Below, piece after piece: positions 36,792-46,471 of a stretch of 64,000 nt of DNA (within the stretch, counting starts at the first letter, position 1; each line of letters opens with the position of its first letter). Under the pieces are notes generated by a model. That model did no database searches. It was not told where the DNA came from and saw nothing but the letters and a program-made list of their open reading frames with translations. Source of the stretch: Strigamia acuminata (lineage: Eukaryota > Arthropoda > Chilopoda > Geophilomorpha > Linotaeniidae); NCBI GenBank assembly GCA_949358305.1, contig OX442314.1, positions 38,909,211-38,973,210 on the forward strand. Direction: 5' to 3'. The translations under genes and the position numbers were made by a program.

Positions 36792-39553
36792 TCACTCATA
36801 ATTACACGCAGCATGCATCGCATGCGCAAAAGTCTTTGGCAATTTACTCCCCAAAGCCCACGTGCCAGTGGTCGTATCAAAAATATAAAACTTGCGACTC
36901 TTGTCCAGCGCATACACACCCGAACCACACCCGGTAATCGCCATAATCCACTCGGGTGCCGAACCCCTCATATTCACAACCACCCACTCGTCGCGCTCGA
37001 AATCAAGAAACAGCGCATGATTCGGCTTGAAATACTTAAAAGCATAAATATGGTTGTTAGCCACGGCGAAACACGGCAAAATGCCGTTAAACTCGTTGAG
37101 CGGCAACGGACACACCTGCACCCAACCTCGGCTCCCCGGAACGAAATACTCGCACTTCAAATGCCCGCCACCGGCCACGAAAATCTTCTCGCTCAGGATC
37201 ACACTCGCCGCCGTCTCGTCCCTCTTCTCCCGCATCGGATTCTTATACTTCCAACTCGAGCAATTAATATTCTCCAAGCATTCGACGCTGCTCAATCCAC
37301 TCGTGCTGAACCTCCCCGTGCCGCCCGCCGTGTAGATCGACTCCTCGTGCCCGATGACGACGGGACAAGTTCTCGGCGTAATGAGCTCGGGCAGTTTTAA
37401 CAGTTGGTTGATCTTTAAATCGTACGCGTAACACGTTCCCAGCTTGTTGCTGTTCAAATCTTCACCCCCGACGAAATACACGCGGTCCTGGTGGTAGCCC
37501 AGACCCTGTTTCATCTCCAGAGACGTGCCCAAGTCCTGCACGTTGTCCCATTGGTCCGCGCGCGGGTAATATCTGACGACCGAGCCGCGGTTCGCCTCGT
37601 CGCGGCCGATCACGACGATGGCCACCTCGCTGCTGGTGATGCTGCACGGCGAGTAGAAGCGACTCATGTCCGTCCGTTGGTCGATGAATTCCGTCTTCTT
37701 TCGCGTTTCCACGCCCGATGCGACGACCACTTTGACGAGTTTGTCTCTGAGGCTGGTCGGGCTGGTCGTGATGAAGTTGTCGTGGAGGAGAAACCGGGCG
37801 AGGGAGACGGAGATTTTGCTGAAGTCGAGCGTGGACGTGAGCTTGGTTAAGGCGTCTTTGCGCACCTCCAGGTGGTGTTTCACCCACACAAGGGCTATTT
37901 GGAGAAGAGTGTCATGGCAATGAAGGTTTGGAGCTGCTTGGTGGAACATGTTACCTACCATTTCACCGTCCAGTTCCATGAATTCGGCCGACACCCAGAC
38001 GGTGTCGAGGTTTTTGATGAGGAACGTGAGCACGGTGGCGGTGGCCACTTGGTTTTGGTGTTTGCCGGCGAGGTGCACGACGTGTTTGAAGTTCTCCATG
38101 TTGAGGTCTTTGATGAGCTCTTGGAGGAGAACCACTTCGAGGTGATCGACCTGAGAAAAGTTGAAAAATTTGAGAAATTTGTGTAATGTTAGAAAACAAA
38201 TCATGTGCACGGTAGAATGCCGATTGTCTGAATTGAATTGAATTAATTGGGTGCTGTAAAAAAATCGTTCAAAAATTGCTTCAAATATTTTAAAACCGCT
38301 AAAAATCATTCAAAAATTACTTCAAATATTTTAAAATCGCTAAAAGTCATTCAAAAACTGCTTCAAATATTTTAAAACCGCTAAAAATCATTCAAAAATT
38401 GCTTCAAATATTTTAAAACCGCAAAAAATCATTCAAAAATTGCTTCAAATATTTTAAAACCGCTAAAAATCATTCAAAAATTGCTTCAAATATTTTAAAA
38501 CCGCAAAAAATCATTCAAAAATTGCTTCAAATATTTTAAACCGCTAAAAATCATTCAAAAATTACTTCAAATATTTTAAAACCGCTAAAAGTCATTCAAA
38601 AATTGCTACAAATATTTCAAAATATTTCAAAATATCTAAAAATTGTTGAAAATCATTCGAAATTGCTTGAAATGGTTTATAATTGCTAAAAATTGTTGAA
38701 AATCATTCACAATCGCTAAACTTCATACAAAATCACTAAAAATTCATTAAAATCGCTAAAAACTGCAAAAAATCCTTCAAAATCGGTAAAAAAAAAAATC
38801 ATTCAAAATCGGTAAAAAACTATTCAAAATCGATAAAAAATTATTCAAAATCGATAAAAAATTATTCAAAATCGATAAAAAATCATTCAAAATCGGTAAA
38901 AAATTAATAAACACCGCAAAAAAACTGTTAAAATTTGCTAAAAATCATTCAAAAACGTTCAGAAATTGCAAAAAATCATTCAAAATCGATAAAAATTGAT
39001 TTAAAAAAATTGCTAAATACTGTTCGGATAGCCGGTCATTCCGACATTCATCATTCGTAATTATAATCGGCGTTCTACTGTACAAACTTTGATCGCTTTC
39101 ATTGCAATTATTTCGTGCAACCTGTAAAAACTCGGACGATTTAATGAGTTTGGCCACTTCCTTACTGCTGAAAGTGCACACATTTAACATGTAACCGGTA
39201 TACAAGAAATGGATAATTGTCTCGAGAATCTGCGGATCGTGGTCGTGAAGATCCACGCTCGTCACTGGCGTCTGTGTCGTCGGACTTTCGCCTCCGCTGC
39301 CCCCGCCGCCCGGCACGAACAGCCGGTAGAAGTACTTGCTGCCGCACGCCAAAACGTGGCGGTGGGCAGGGAACACCAGGTGTTGGCAAAGAATCTGGAC
39401 GTCTGTGTACGCGTTTTGTTTGCGAAGATTGTTCAGGGATTCTCGAAAACTGATATCTTCGGAGTAGATGAGATTTGTTCTGCGCGGTAGCGGCGACTTC
39501 TTCTGTATTTCCAGCACGCTGCTAGAGTCCGTTAAGTCGTCGGTCACCGGCAT
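36792..39553 (-). CDS. BTB-BACK-Kelch protein (KLHL family, Cul3 adaptor type)
   Basis: Two coding exons, 39553-39122 (144 codons) and 38150-36792 (452 codons plus stop), join in phase 0 for about 596 residues, normal for the family. The BTB fold covers residues about 49-142 (TDVQILCQHLVFPAHRHVLA, then LHDHDPQILETIIHFLYTGY). BACK follows, and six Kelch-type repeats fill residues about 280-596, with landmarks VYFVGGEDLN, IYTAGGTGR, IFVAGGGHL and VYALDKS. Family members usually recruit substrates to Cullin-3 ubiquitin ligase; the substrate here is unknown. The start is the ATG at 39553, because the frame upstream has no ATG. The donor is weak (CAG/GTTGCA) but the joined protein reads through the BTB/BACK boundary correctly. 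Glycine-rich loop PGGGGSGGES sits inside the BTB fold at residues 81-90. Confidence 0.85.
38255..38960. repeat. 41-bp minisatellite filling the Kelch intron
   Basis: Nine or so monomers of 41 bp (CGCTAAAAATCATTCAAAAA plus TTGCTTCAAATATTTTAAAAC) run to about 38625. They then decay into shorter TCATTCAAAATCGATAAAAA monomers up to about 38960. The repeat takes up most of the 971-bp intron (38151-39121). Confidence 0.8.
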
Positions 39554-41746
39554 GTTTCGTTGTGGCGAAATTTGTACAACACACGGTTCGAAATTTGGAA
39601 AATCGTAACAGACACAGTTCTTTGAAAAGGCTAAATTGCACAACAATTGCCGGATGAAACAGCGGCATTCACTAAATGAATGCACACGAGCTGTTGGACT
39701 TTTAATTGTATTATTTGCGACACCTTGTGGCAGTCTGTGTAATCTGGCACGAAAATATTCACCGGAATGAATGAATAAAGTCGTTTGCAGGCGTAAAAGG
39801 GATTTTTATTGAAAATAAATTCGTTTTGAGTTGAAAAAATGACATTTTGAACCAAAAAAATGCAAAATAATAAATTTCTCCTATGAAAGAAAAGGCATTT
39901 TCAACACAAACATGTATTCATGTTCTGCAGAAACTGACGGGAGTGAAACATCAGTACCAGTGGACCAAAATTAAAGTTATTTCCACTCATTGAGGATTGA
40001 TTCTATTTTTAGTTTATTTATTATCCCATCCGAAGACAGGATTTCAAAAATTAGTCTATAGACTCATTGAATGCTCCTCGCCACGGAAATCTTTAGTAAA
40101 AGGCGAAAGATTTGCTCCTAAATTGACGAGAAGCCAGAGATTGACAAGTTTAATAATTTTTACAAAAACCAAGCCAGATCCAAAACTACGTATAATTACG
40201 TTGGTGTTTCGAGGTTTCAAGTCAATAATAAAATTAATTTACGAAGCTATTCCTATTTACGTCAAATATTCTAGTTTAGAACACGGAAATACATTTATCT
40301 TTTAAATAGAAATAAAGATTACTTACTTTCAAACAATAAAATAAATATTTTACTTATTTTAACCAGGAAGACGTAATCCATAAACAAATTCTGAAAAACA
40401 CTGATAATTTTATTTGGATTCATTGAACTGTTCTATGACAAAGGAAATGATTTGTGATAAAAGAATGTCATTTCCTATATTTGTGGCCCTTTATTTAACC
40501 AAATAAAGCCCAAAAATTGCATCTAGCGGTCTGCTCATCACTGACAACAATTCTGATGGGTTACTCTGGTCTGGTTTATCGGTGGTTTCCGGCACCAGGG
40601 TCTTAGAATTAAAAATGGAAAATCAAATTAAACTTCTGAAATCCCCGTTTAATTTATTCTGACACTAAATATTACACAACTAATTAAAACACAAAAATAA
40701 TAGATTAGGTGTTAGCAGAAATAAAATTCCTCTACAAAGCATAAAGCCTCGTTCTGTCGAGAACGATCACCGTGTCTTTTGTTTGAGAACCCCGTAGCCA
40801 AATCAATACGTGCCACAAGGCATAAAGACTCGTTCTGTTGAGAACGATCACCGTGTCTGTCGTTTGAGAACCCCGTAGCCAAATCGATACGTGCCACAAG
40901 AAAGGCGACTGGAGTGATGCGAGCACTCGCTCAAACATCGGTACGTAATTCTCAATTAATTTGTCCACATTCCAAGCTTATTTAACTATTTATTTGTTTC
41001 GGTGTTTATAGCCATCCGTTTCAGTGTTTATAGCGACATGAAACGTTGAGATGTTCGGTCTGATCGAAGCAAACGGCAGAAAAGCAAGGAGGACAACTCC
41101 AGTCCTTTGTTCTCGCGGTTCCCGCGCATCATCAGAAAAACCTGCTTGAAATCTCTAGGTAAACTTTTTTTATTTTCTATAAATTTAAATATATTTTCTT
41201 TTTTATATATTTTTCAATGGACAAGCACATTTGTGATAAATCATCAGCTTTTATTTTTATTTTTGTTCAATACTTGCATGAATTTACGATTAATTTTGGC
41301 ATTTATTTCTTTTTTTTTTACAGCATTTTAGACGATATCGGAATTTGGTTCAAACATTATTTGGGACTGACGGAGCATCTTTTTTGAGACCAATCGCACA
41401 CTCACGTTGTATTTACTAAGTTTTACGTGTTCATAGTTTTACAGATAAGCGAGAAAAACCGAATTTTCTGGAAAATTGATCCCGTTATCATGCGTTCTAC
41501 CTACTGCACCAAACATCATTTCTTCTCATAAGGAGAATGTGATTAGTCGCTGAATCCTGTCATTCCTACAAGAAATGATGCGTGTAATAAGACGGGTATT
41601 AATTGTTCAAGTTGATTTAATGGGGATGTAAAATCCAACTCTCTACCTCCACGTGGTCATCCCTGGATAAACTGAGCACATGACTCGTCTCAGTGAAACC
41701 AGAAGAGAGCTCTGGTCGTTTGAACATTTATTTCACATCTTCTTTC
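39554..41746. other. Intergenic, 2.2 kb, no gene seen
   Basis: AT-rich. Frames at 39997-40305 and 41107-41331 have no family signal. Apart from the 81-bp duplication at 40739-40900, nothing can be assigned. The promoter of the Kelch gene must lie just right of 39553, but no core element stands out. Confidence 0.4.
40739..40900. repeat. 81-bp tandem duplication
   Basis: Two copies starting at 40739 and 40820 (GCATAAAGCCTCGTTCTG and GCATAAAGACTCGTTCTG), each ending in GATACGTGCCACAAG or AATACGTGCCACAAG. They differ at about six positions. The duplicated ATTTGG/GTATCG phrase gives minus-strand frames with a twice-repeated peptide, but no protein family is recognised. Confidence 0.75.
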
Positions 41747-41880
41747 ATGATTGTGGCATTTACATTTCTTAATGTATTGTAAGCCTGCATACCTTTTACG
41801 AATGTGGCATTTACATTTCCTAATGTATTGTAAGCCTGCATTTCTTTCATGAATGTGGCATTTGGCATCATCGTCGTCTT
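41747..41880. repeat. 51-bp repeat (GTGGCATTTACATTTCTTAA type), also at 42521-42580
   Basis: GTGGCATTT starts at 41753, 41804 and 41855, a 51-bp period. Between them lies AATGTATTGTAAGCCTGCAT. A further copy of the same repeat resumes at 42521-42580, on the other side of the copia-like gag. The gag segment therefore appears to sit inside this repeat array. Confidence 0.7.
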
Positions 41881-41927
41881 TCACTTTATCGCACAATCGT
41901 CCTCGTTTTCCGTGTCGTGGTTCTTAA

Positions 41928-42505
41928 TCACAAGTTGGTCTCTCTCGGATTGGGTGCGTCGCGTCTTCGGTTGTTTCCTCGCTTCGGTTGGATGCAATTC
42001 GTTGCTTTATGCCCTGTCCCTTCGCAGTTAAAGCATTTCGTCGGGTTTTTGCAGGTGTCCGCCATGTGACCGGTCATGTCACAATTATAACACCGCTTTT
42101 CGTAACGTTTGTTTGTCGTTCTGTACGCACTATCCGACGGTCTTTGTTCGTGTTCTCGTTTCGCCAATCTATCTTCCGTCAGTTTCAACGTGTCACGAAT
42201 GTGCTGCATCGTCAGATTTTCTCTTTGCTCCAGCGCCAAGACGTTCTGGTCGAACTCCTTTCGTCGCCCTTGCATCGCGTAAAATCGTACGTCGTGGTCG
42301 TTTACTGCCTTCCCGAGCTGCAAGCTTTCATTTTGCAGTGCCTCGATGCGATTTAAGTATTGTTCTATGGTTTCAGCCTTCGCCATCTCGAATCTTGATA
42401 ATCTCACGCCGCACATGAGTTGTAGGATTTTCGTTTTGGACGCCATGCTGTTTTCAATCTTGGCTGACAGCTTCTTCGCATTATCTTCCGCTTGATTTCG
42501 TAGTA
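41928..42505 (-). mobile_element. Copia-like gag fragment (UBN2 type) with two CCHC zinc knuckles
   Basis: The minus-strand frame 42446-41928 encodes 172 residues and can be followed upstream to about 42505 (NQAEDNAKKLSAKIENS). It has the helical UBN2-like gag pattern (IEQYLNRIEALQNES, later MQHIRDTLKLTEDRLAKRE). Two zinc knuckles of C-x2-C-x4-H-x4-C form follow: CYNCDMTGHMADTC and CFNCEGTGHKATNC. The N-terminal half of gag, and all protease, integrase and RT sequence, are missing. It is a remnant with no active role; what remains is open. Confidence 0.75.
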
Positions 42506-42580
42506 CCTATTCAGCTGATAATGTGTTTCTTAATGTATTGTAAGCCTGCTTACCTTTTATGAATGTGGCATTTACATGAC

Positions 42581-42939
42581 TACTGTAAGACTGCATTTAC
42601 ACTTTTTTAAATTTCTAAATGTTTGTGTTGCCATTTTGCTGCATTGATTCCTTTCTGACAAATGTTAAGAAACATTTTTTTGTCCAAAAGAAAATTTTTT
42701 AAATTAAAAATACTCTTTGATATTAATTCACTATTTACTAAGCATTCAATTTTGTCTGGAGTCGATAGTTTTTAATTCTAACACAATGAAAAATTCAGAA
42801 AAGGCAATCAAACGGTACAAATAATGCAAGAGAGTCGCCTCTTGCAAATCCACTTAGTCCAATTGTTCAAAATCGTATTCAAACTTGTCGCAGTTTGAAG
42901 AATGTAGAAATTCACGATAAAATGTACGCAGACACACGT
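42581..42939. other. No feature seen
   Basis: AT-rich stretch between the 51-bp repeat remnant and the BEL/Pao fragment. No frame of note. Confidence 0.4.
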
Positions 42940-44143
42940 TTAATGGTTGTAAAATTCACACTCATCGTCGTCTTCATTTTGCGCGAAACCGTTAGCAAGG
43001 ACATCTGGAATGGCTGCCATCAATTTCGGACTCAACAATGCACCAAAAGTCGATACTTGAACCTCAAGATTTTCCAAACACCTCACATGCAATTCAAAGT
43101 TTGTTGGAAATAAATTCAACGCGACAACAAGGGAGTGGGTAAAATTTACAAGTGAAGTTTTATTCTTGAGAAACATGGGTTTAAGTACAACATAGGGGAT
43201 TAGTAAAAAGCTCTCTGATTTGTAGGTGACTATTGTTTTGTCCAACTCCATGTCACATGTCCATCCACATTCCACCCTGCACATGTGGCTTCCATCCACT
43301 TTGGGGGTCAACAGCAATTTTGGCGCCCCCATAACGACATTGGCAGACCGTTTAATTCCCCACAAAGTTATTATACAATTTCCTCAGTCCAACCAAATCG
43401 GTGAACTTGTTAACTGGTTGCACACGCTTTAGTGCGCAGAGATCAGCATTCTTGAATCTATTCGTCAATAAAGTCTTGACCGTTTCGTAATTCGCGTCAG
43501 TGGAGCGAGTCCGGCAATTACACTCGCAGCTGGCCCTTCCAGGAGCGTTTTCAAATACACTAATTTGGCCAACGGTCTGATCTTGCTGTTCCCCTCCACT
43601 CCGATCTCAAAATTCGACCAAAACTCATACCATTTGGTTGGATCGCCATTATATTTCTCTATTTGTAATGTGGGAAGTTTCATACTACCTCCTTCATTGT
43701 CCGCCTCCGTCGCGTTCGCCACCGGCAGTACACGAGCTTGCAGTTGCGGTTATCGTCTGCTGATTTACCGCCATCTGAGCCGCGAAAGTCGTTTCCAACT
43801 TTGCCTGATTTGCTGCTGCAGTCGCTTGGGTCATCACGTTGTCCACGTTCCTTAGTTCTTCGTCAATGCGCTGCGTCAAATCTTCCATCTGGTCGATAAT
43901 TCGTTCTTGGTAGATATCCGCTTGTTCCAAGTCCGCCTCCGCCTCGTCCTCGACCAAATTGTAGATCTGCCCGTCCAAATTCTGCAAAATATCTTTCTTT
44001 GCCGGAAGTTGCGCCTTGTCGCAGTTCAACTTCGGTAGATCGACTGGATATCCCTCCAAAAATCCGGCTGTGGCGTTAGTCAATCTCGTGCAGGCGATTC
44101 GTACGGTCGTGCATTGACGTTTAAACTTATTTAGTTCTTCCAT
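42940..44143 (-). mobile_element. Broken BEL/Pao gag with a 261-bp internal insertion
   Basis: From the ATG at 44143 an acidic, coiled-coil-prone N-terminal region runs to about 43715. After a frameshift the DUF1759-type core follows (KLPTLQIEKYNGDPTKWYEF, then LVYLKTLLEGPAASVIAGLA). After a second frameshift near 43500 comes TDANYETVKTLLTNRFKNAD. The frame is then interrupted by 43102-43362 and resumes as NFELHVRCLENLEVQVSTFG. The likeness to the Gag of BEL/Pao elements is clear in order and motif. Pol is absent. It is a dead copy. Confidence 0.7.
43102..43362 (-). mobile_element. 261-bp insertion in the BEL/Pao gag, flanked by 7-bp repeats
   Basis: CAAAGTT occurs at 43095-43101 and again at 43363-43369, exactly where the gag frame is broken (YNN before, NFELHVR after). 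The inserted DNA is itself open on the minus strand (WGIKRSANVVMGAPKLLLTP onwards) and is not recognised. No terminal inverted repeats are obvious. Confidence 0.5.
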
Positions 44144-44164
44144 TTCAATTCAAATTCAATTATT

Positions 44165-44760
44165 TCAAAACTTACAGTTTTCACTTTGTTCCGGTTCAAG
44201 TCTTTGTACCGGGCCTCGGCAAACAGGACTACTTCCTGAAAAGAAAATGCCAGCAGCCAGTTCTAAGTCGCCTAATGGCATTTGATGATGCATTGGTTGA
44301 CTAGACCATGACCATGAGTGTCCACAAGCATATATTTGTTTTAGCATAACCAAGCTCCCATTTTTTTTCGTAACAGTAACAACGCACTTCTCTAAACATT
44401 GTCTGCTTACATCTAACAGGGATTTCAGTGCACTTGCATACACTATAAATTTAGATTCAATGCCTACTAGATAGCTGTCTTGTAATTCTTCTTTTCTAGA
44501 TTACATTTAAAATCAATTAATCAATAAATTTCATGTATACACACACTCACATTACATAATCAGCATCTTCAAAAACATCCGGTTCAAAATCAGGATCTTC
44601 GTCTGATTTATTAGCAATTAATTCTTCTAAGTTATCTATTTACTCAAAATCATCCATTTCCTCAAAATCATTCATTTCTTTTAAGTTTTCAATCCCATTC
44701 GTAAATTCATTTTCACAATTAAGATCGTCTTTGATCTGGCATTGAATTCCAATGCTTACT
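44165..44760 (-). mobile_element. Fragment of a DNA-transposon-like protein (acidic region plus CGHSWSWSSQP block)
   Basis: The minus strand reads SVSIGIQC, an acidic stretch ending FEDADYVM, then after stops KFIVYASALKSLLDVSRQCL and CGHSWSWSSQPMHHQMPLGD, LELAAGIFFSGSSPVCR. This order (SIGTQC-like motif, acidic patch, KF.V.....L..LL, CGH..W.SQP....PLG, AA...FSG) matches transposase-like proteins that are common in invertebrate and fish genomes, of the ISL2EU/THAP-linked sort, as I recall them. There are at least two in-frame stops, and the sequence stops being recognisable at about 44220. The family label is tentative. Confidence 0.4.
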
Positions 44761-46176
44761 GAGGTTGTGGAATCTGTGTCTGTGCACCCCAACCCGAAGA
44801 TATCCATGGCAAAAACATCAATATACTCTGTTATTAGATCCTCAATTAATGATTTGTTTAAATCTTCCAAATGATCCAACTTGAAATCTGCCAATGTAAT
44901 GGTGGGCTTGACTGGTAGTACAGATGTGATTGAATACCGATCGCACTCCCCCATTTTAAAAGGATTTGTTTGAATTAGCGAATCTATTTCCTCGATATAA
45001 TTGAAGAATGAATCGCCTCCGTTTTGATTTTCCCACCAATTGTCAACGTTAAATACCAGCTCCCTCAAAAGTTGTTGCCATGGTAAATTCTCCTTAACAC
45101 TAGCGTCGTCTTGTAATGCCAATAAAAATCCATCGCAATTTTTCTGAACTGGGGGGAAACCATTTTCCTCCAGTTTGCTCCTGTAAGGGATATTGGCCAA
45201 CACTTTAGGCATGTGCGCCGAGTCGGCTGGTCGGCTGGACCCCAGCCGCCGCCGCCGTCTGGCGACAATTTGCAAGCCGCCGCCGCTGCTGATTTTTCGG
45301 CGTCGAACGGCTGAAATTTTTATTTTTCTTTTTCAGATGATTTTCTCGATTTTATTGATGTAAATTTTGTATTATTAAACTTTTTGATTTAGTAAAGTAG
45401 TTTGTAATTCAATTCAATTTAATTCAATAAGAATCCAACCAAATAACCAACAACTTAGAACTTAACTTACCAAGCCAGCTCAGCTGCACTGCAAAGCACG
45501 AATTGTACGAATTCATTCGTAATCGTGACTTTAAATTACGATTAAATTACGATTAAAATTTTTTTTGGTCGTTTTTTCCATGTGCAGGATTGTGCACCGA
45601 GTCGGCTTAGCCGACTCGGCTCGGCGGCTGGGCGGCTAGACGCCAGCCGCCGCCGATACCGTACTGTATCGGTAGAGCCGCCAGCCGCCGGTCCCTGCGA
45701 ACGAGCCGGATTCGAGCCGCCGCCATCTGGTGGCGCCCAGCCGAATCCAGCCGCCGCCGAAAAATTGGGCTCGGCGCACGTGCCTACAACACTTGTACAG
45801 GCTTTGTTGAATTTGGAAAACATATCTCGTGTGTTCCCGTATCTATTCTAGCCCTGAACTGTTGTAATAAATCTAACCCCATTATTCCACTCAGCATACC
45901 TTTGTTGTCTGTGGTGGTAGTGTAGATGTATACCCAATGATAAATGCTTGTGGCTCTCACGGTGATGTTCAACTTCACCTTTTTAATTAACTGCATGTCG
46001 TCGCCCGTTACACCCGTCAGAACACAATCCACTTTATTGTCTTCGTAAGTTACATTACGTACCAATAATTCTTGCCATATTCCAATGGCTAACAAGCTGG
46101 CAGATGCACTCGTGTCTATCATTAAGCTAACCGGTACTTCCCCAAAGGCAATACTTGAAATACCTACAAAAGGCAA
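44761..46176 (-). mobile_element. Ty3/gypsy pol remnant (protease and linker to RT), split by a hAT-type element
   Basis: The right part (46176-45784) is a retropepsin-like domain: SLMIDTSASASLLAIGIW, with Asp-Thr-Ser in place of the usual DTG/DSG, and SGIMGLDLLQQFRARID as the second signature. The left part (45197 down to about 44761) has ANIPYRSKLEENG, then LIEDLITEYIDVFAMDIFGL, typical of the stretch before RT. The two parts are separated only by the insertion 45206-45786; removing it with one target duplication restores one continuous frame. RT itself is missing: the frame passes straight into a different transposon protein. Confidence 0.65.
45198..45794. mobile_element. 581-bp non-autonomous hAT-type element with perfect 8-bp target duplication
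   Basis: CAACACTT flanks the element at 45198-45205 and 45787-45794. The element ends (45206-45222 and 45770-45786) are 17-bp inverted repeats, TAGGCATGTGCGCCGAG and the reverse complement of TAGGCACGTGCGCCGAG, with one mismatch. Subterminal DNA is GC-rich and rich in CGGCTGG and CAGCCGCCGCC in both orientations; the middle is AT-rich. An 8-bp duplication with a TAG-starting terminal repeat is typical of the hAT superfamily. No transposase is encoded; open frames inside are compositional. Confidence 0.85.
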
Positions 46177-46471
46177 TACTTGAAATAACTACAAAAGGCA
46201 ATACTTGAAATAACCACAAAAGGCAATACTTGAAATAACCACAAAAGGCAATACTTGAAATAACTACAAAAGGCAATACTTGAAATAACTACAAAAGGCA
46301 ATACTTGAAATAACTACAAAAGGCAATACTTGAAATAACTACAAAAGGCAATACTTGAAATAACTACAAAAGGCAATACTTGAAATAACTACAAAAGGCA
46401 ATACTTGAAATAACTATAAAAGACAATACTTGAAATAACTACAAAAGACAATACTTCAAATAACTACAAAT
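46147..46471. repeat. 25-bp minisatellite, 13 copies
   Basis: GGCAATACTT recurs every 25 bp from 46147 to 46447 (AAAGGCAATACTTGAAATAA plus CTACA). The last two have GACAATACTT. The first monomers overlap the start of the gypsy protease frame. The same monomer forms a shorter array at 51214-51320 beside the second composite copy. Confidence 0.9.

Noticed and set aside
39997-40305. 102-codon plus-strand frame
   Set aside because: No domain, isolated, and in AT-rich intergenic DNA; no more than chance.
45542-45851. Open frames of about 90 codons in both directions within the GC-rich element
   Set aside because: They lie inside the hAT-type non-autonomous element and come from its CGGCTGG/CAGCCGCC repeats; no transposase motif.
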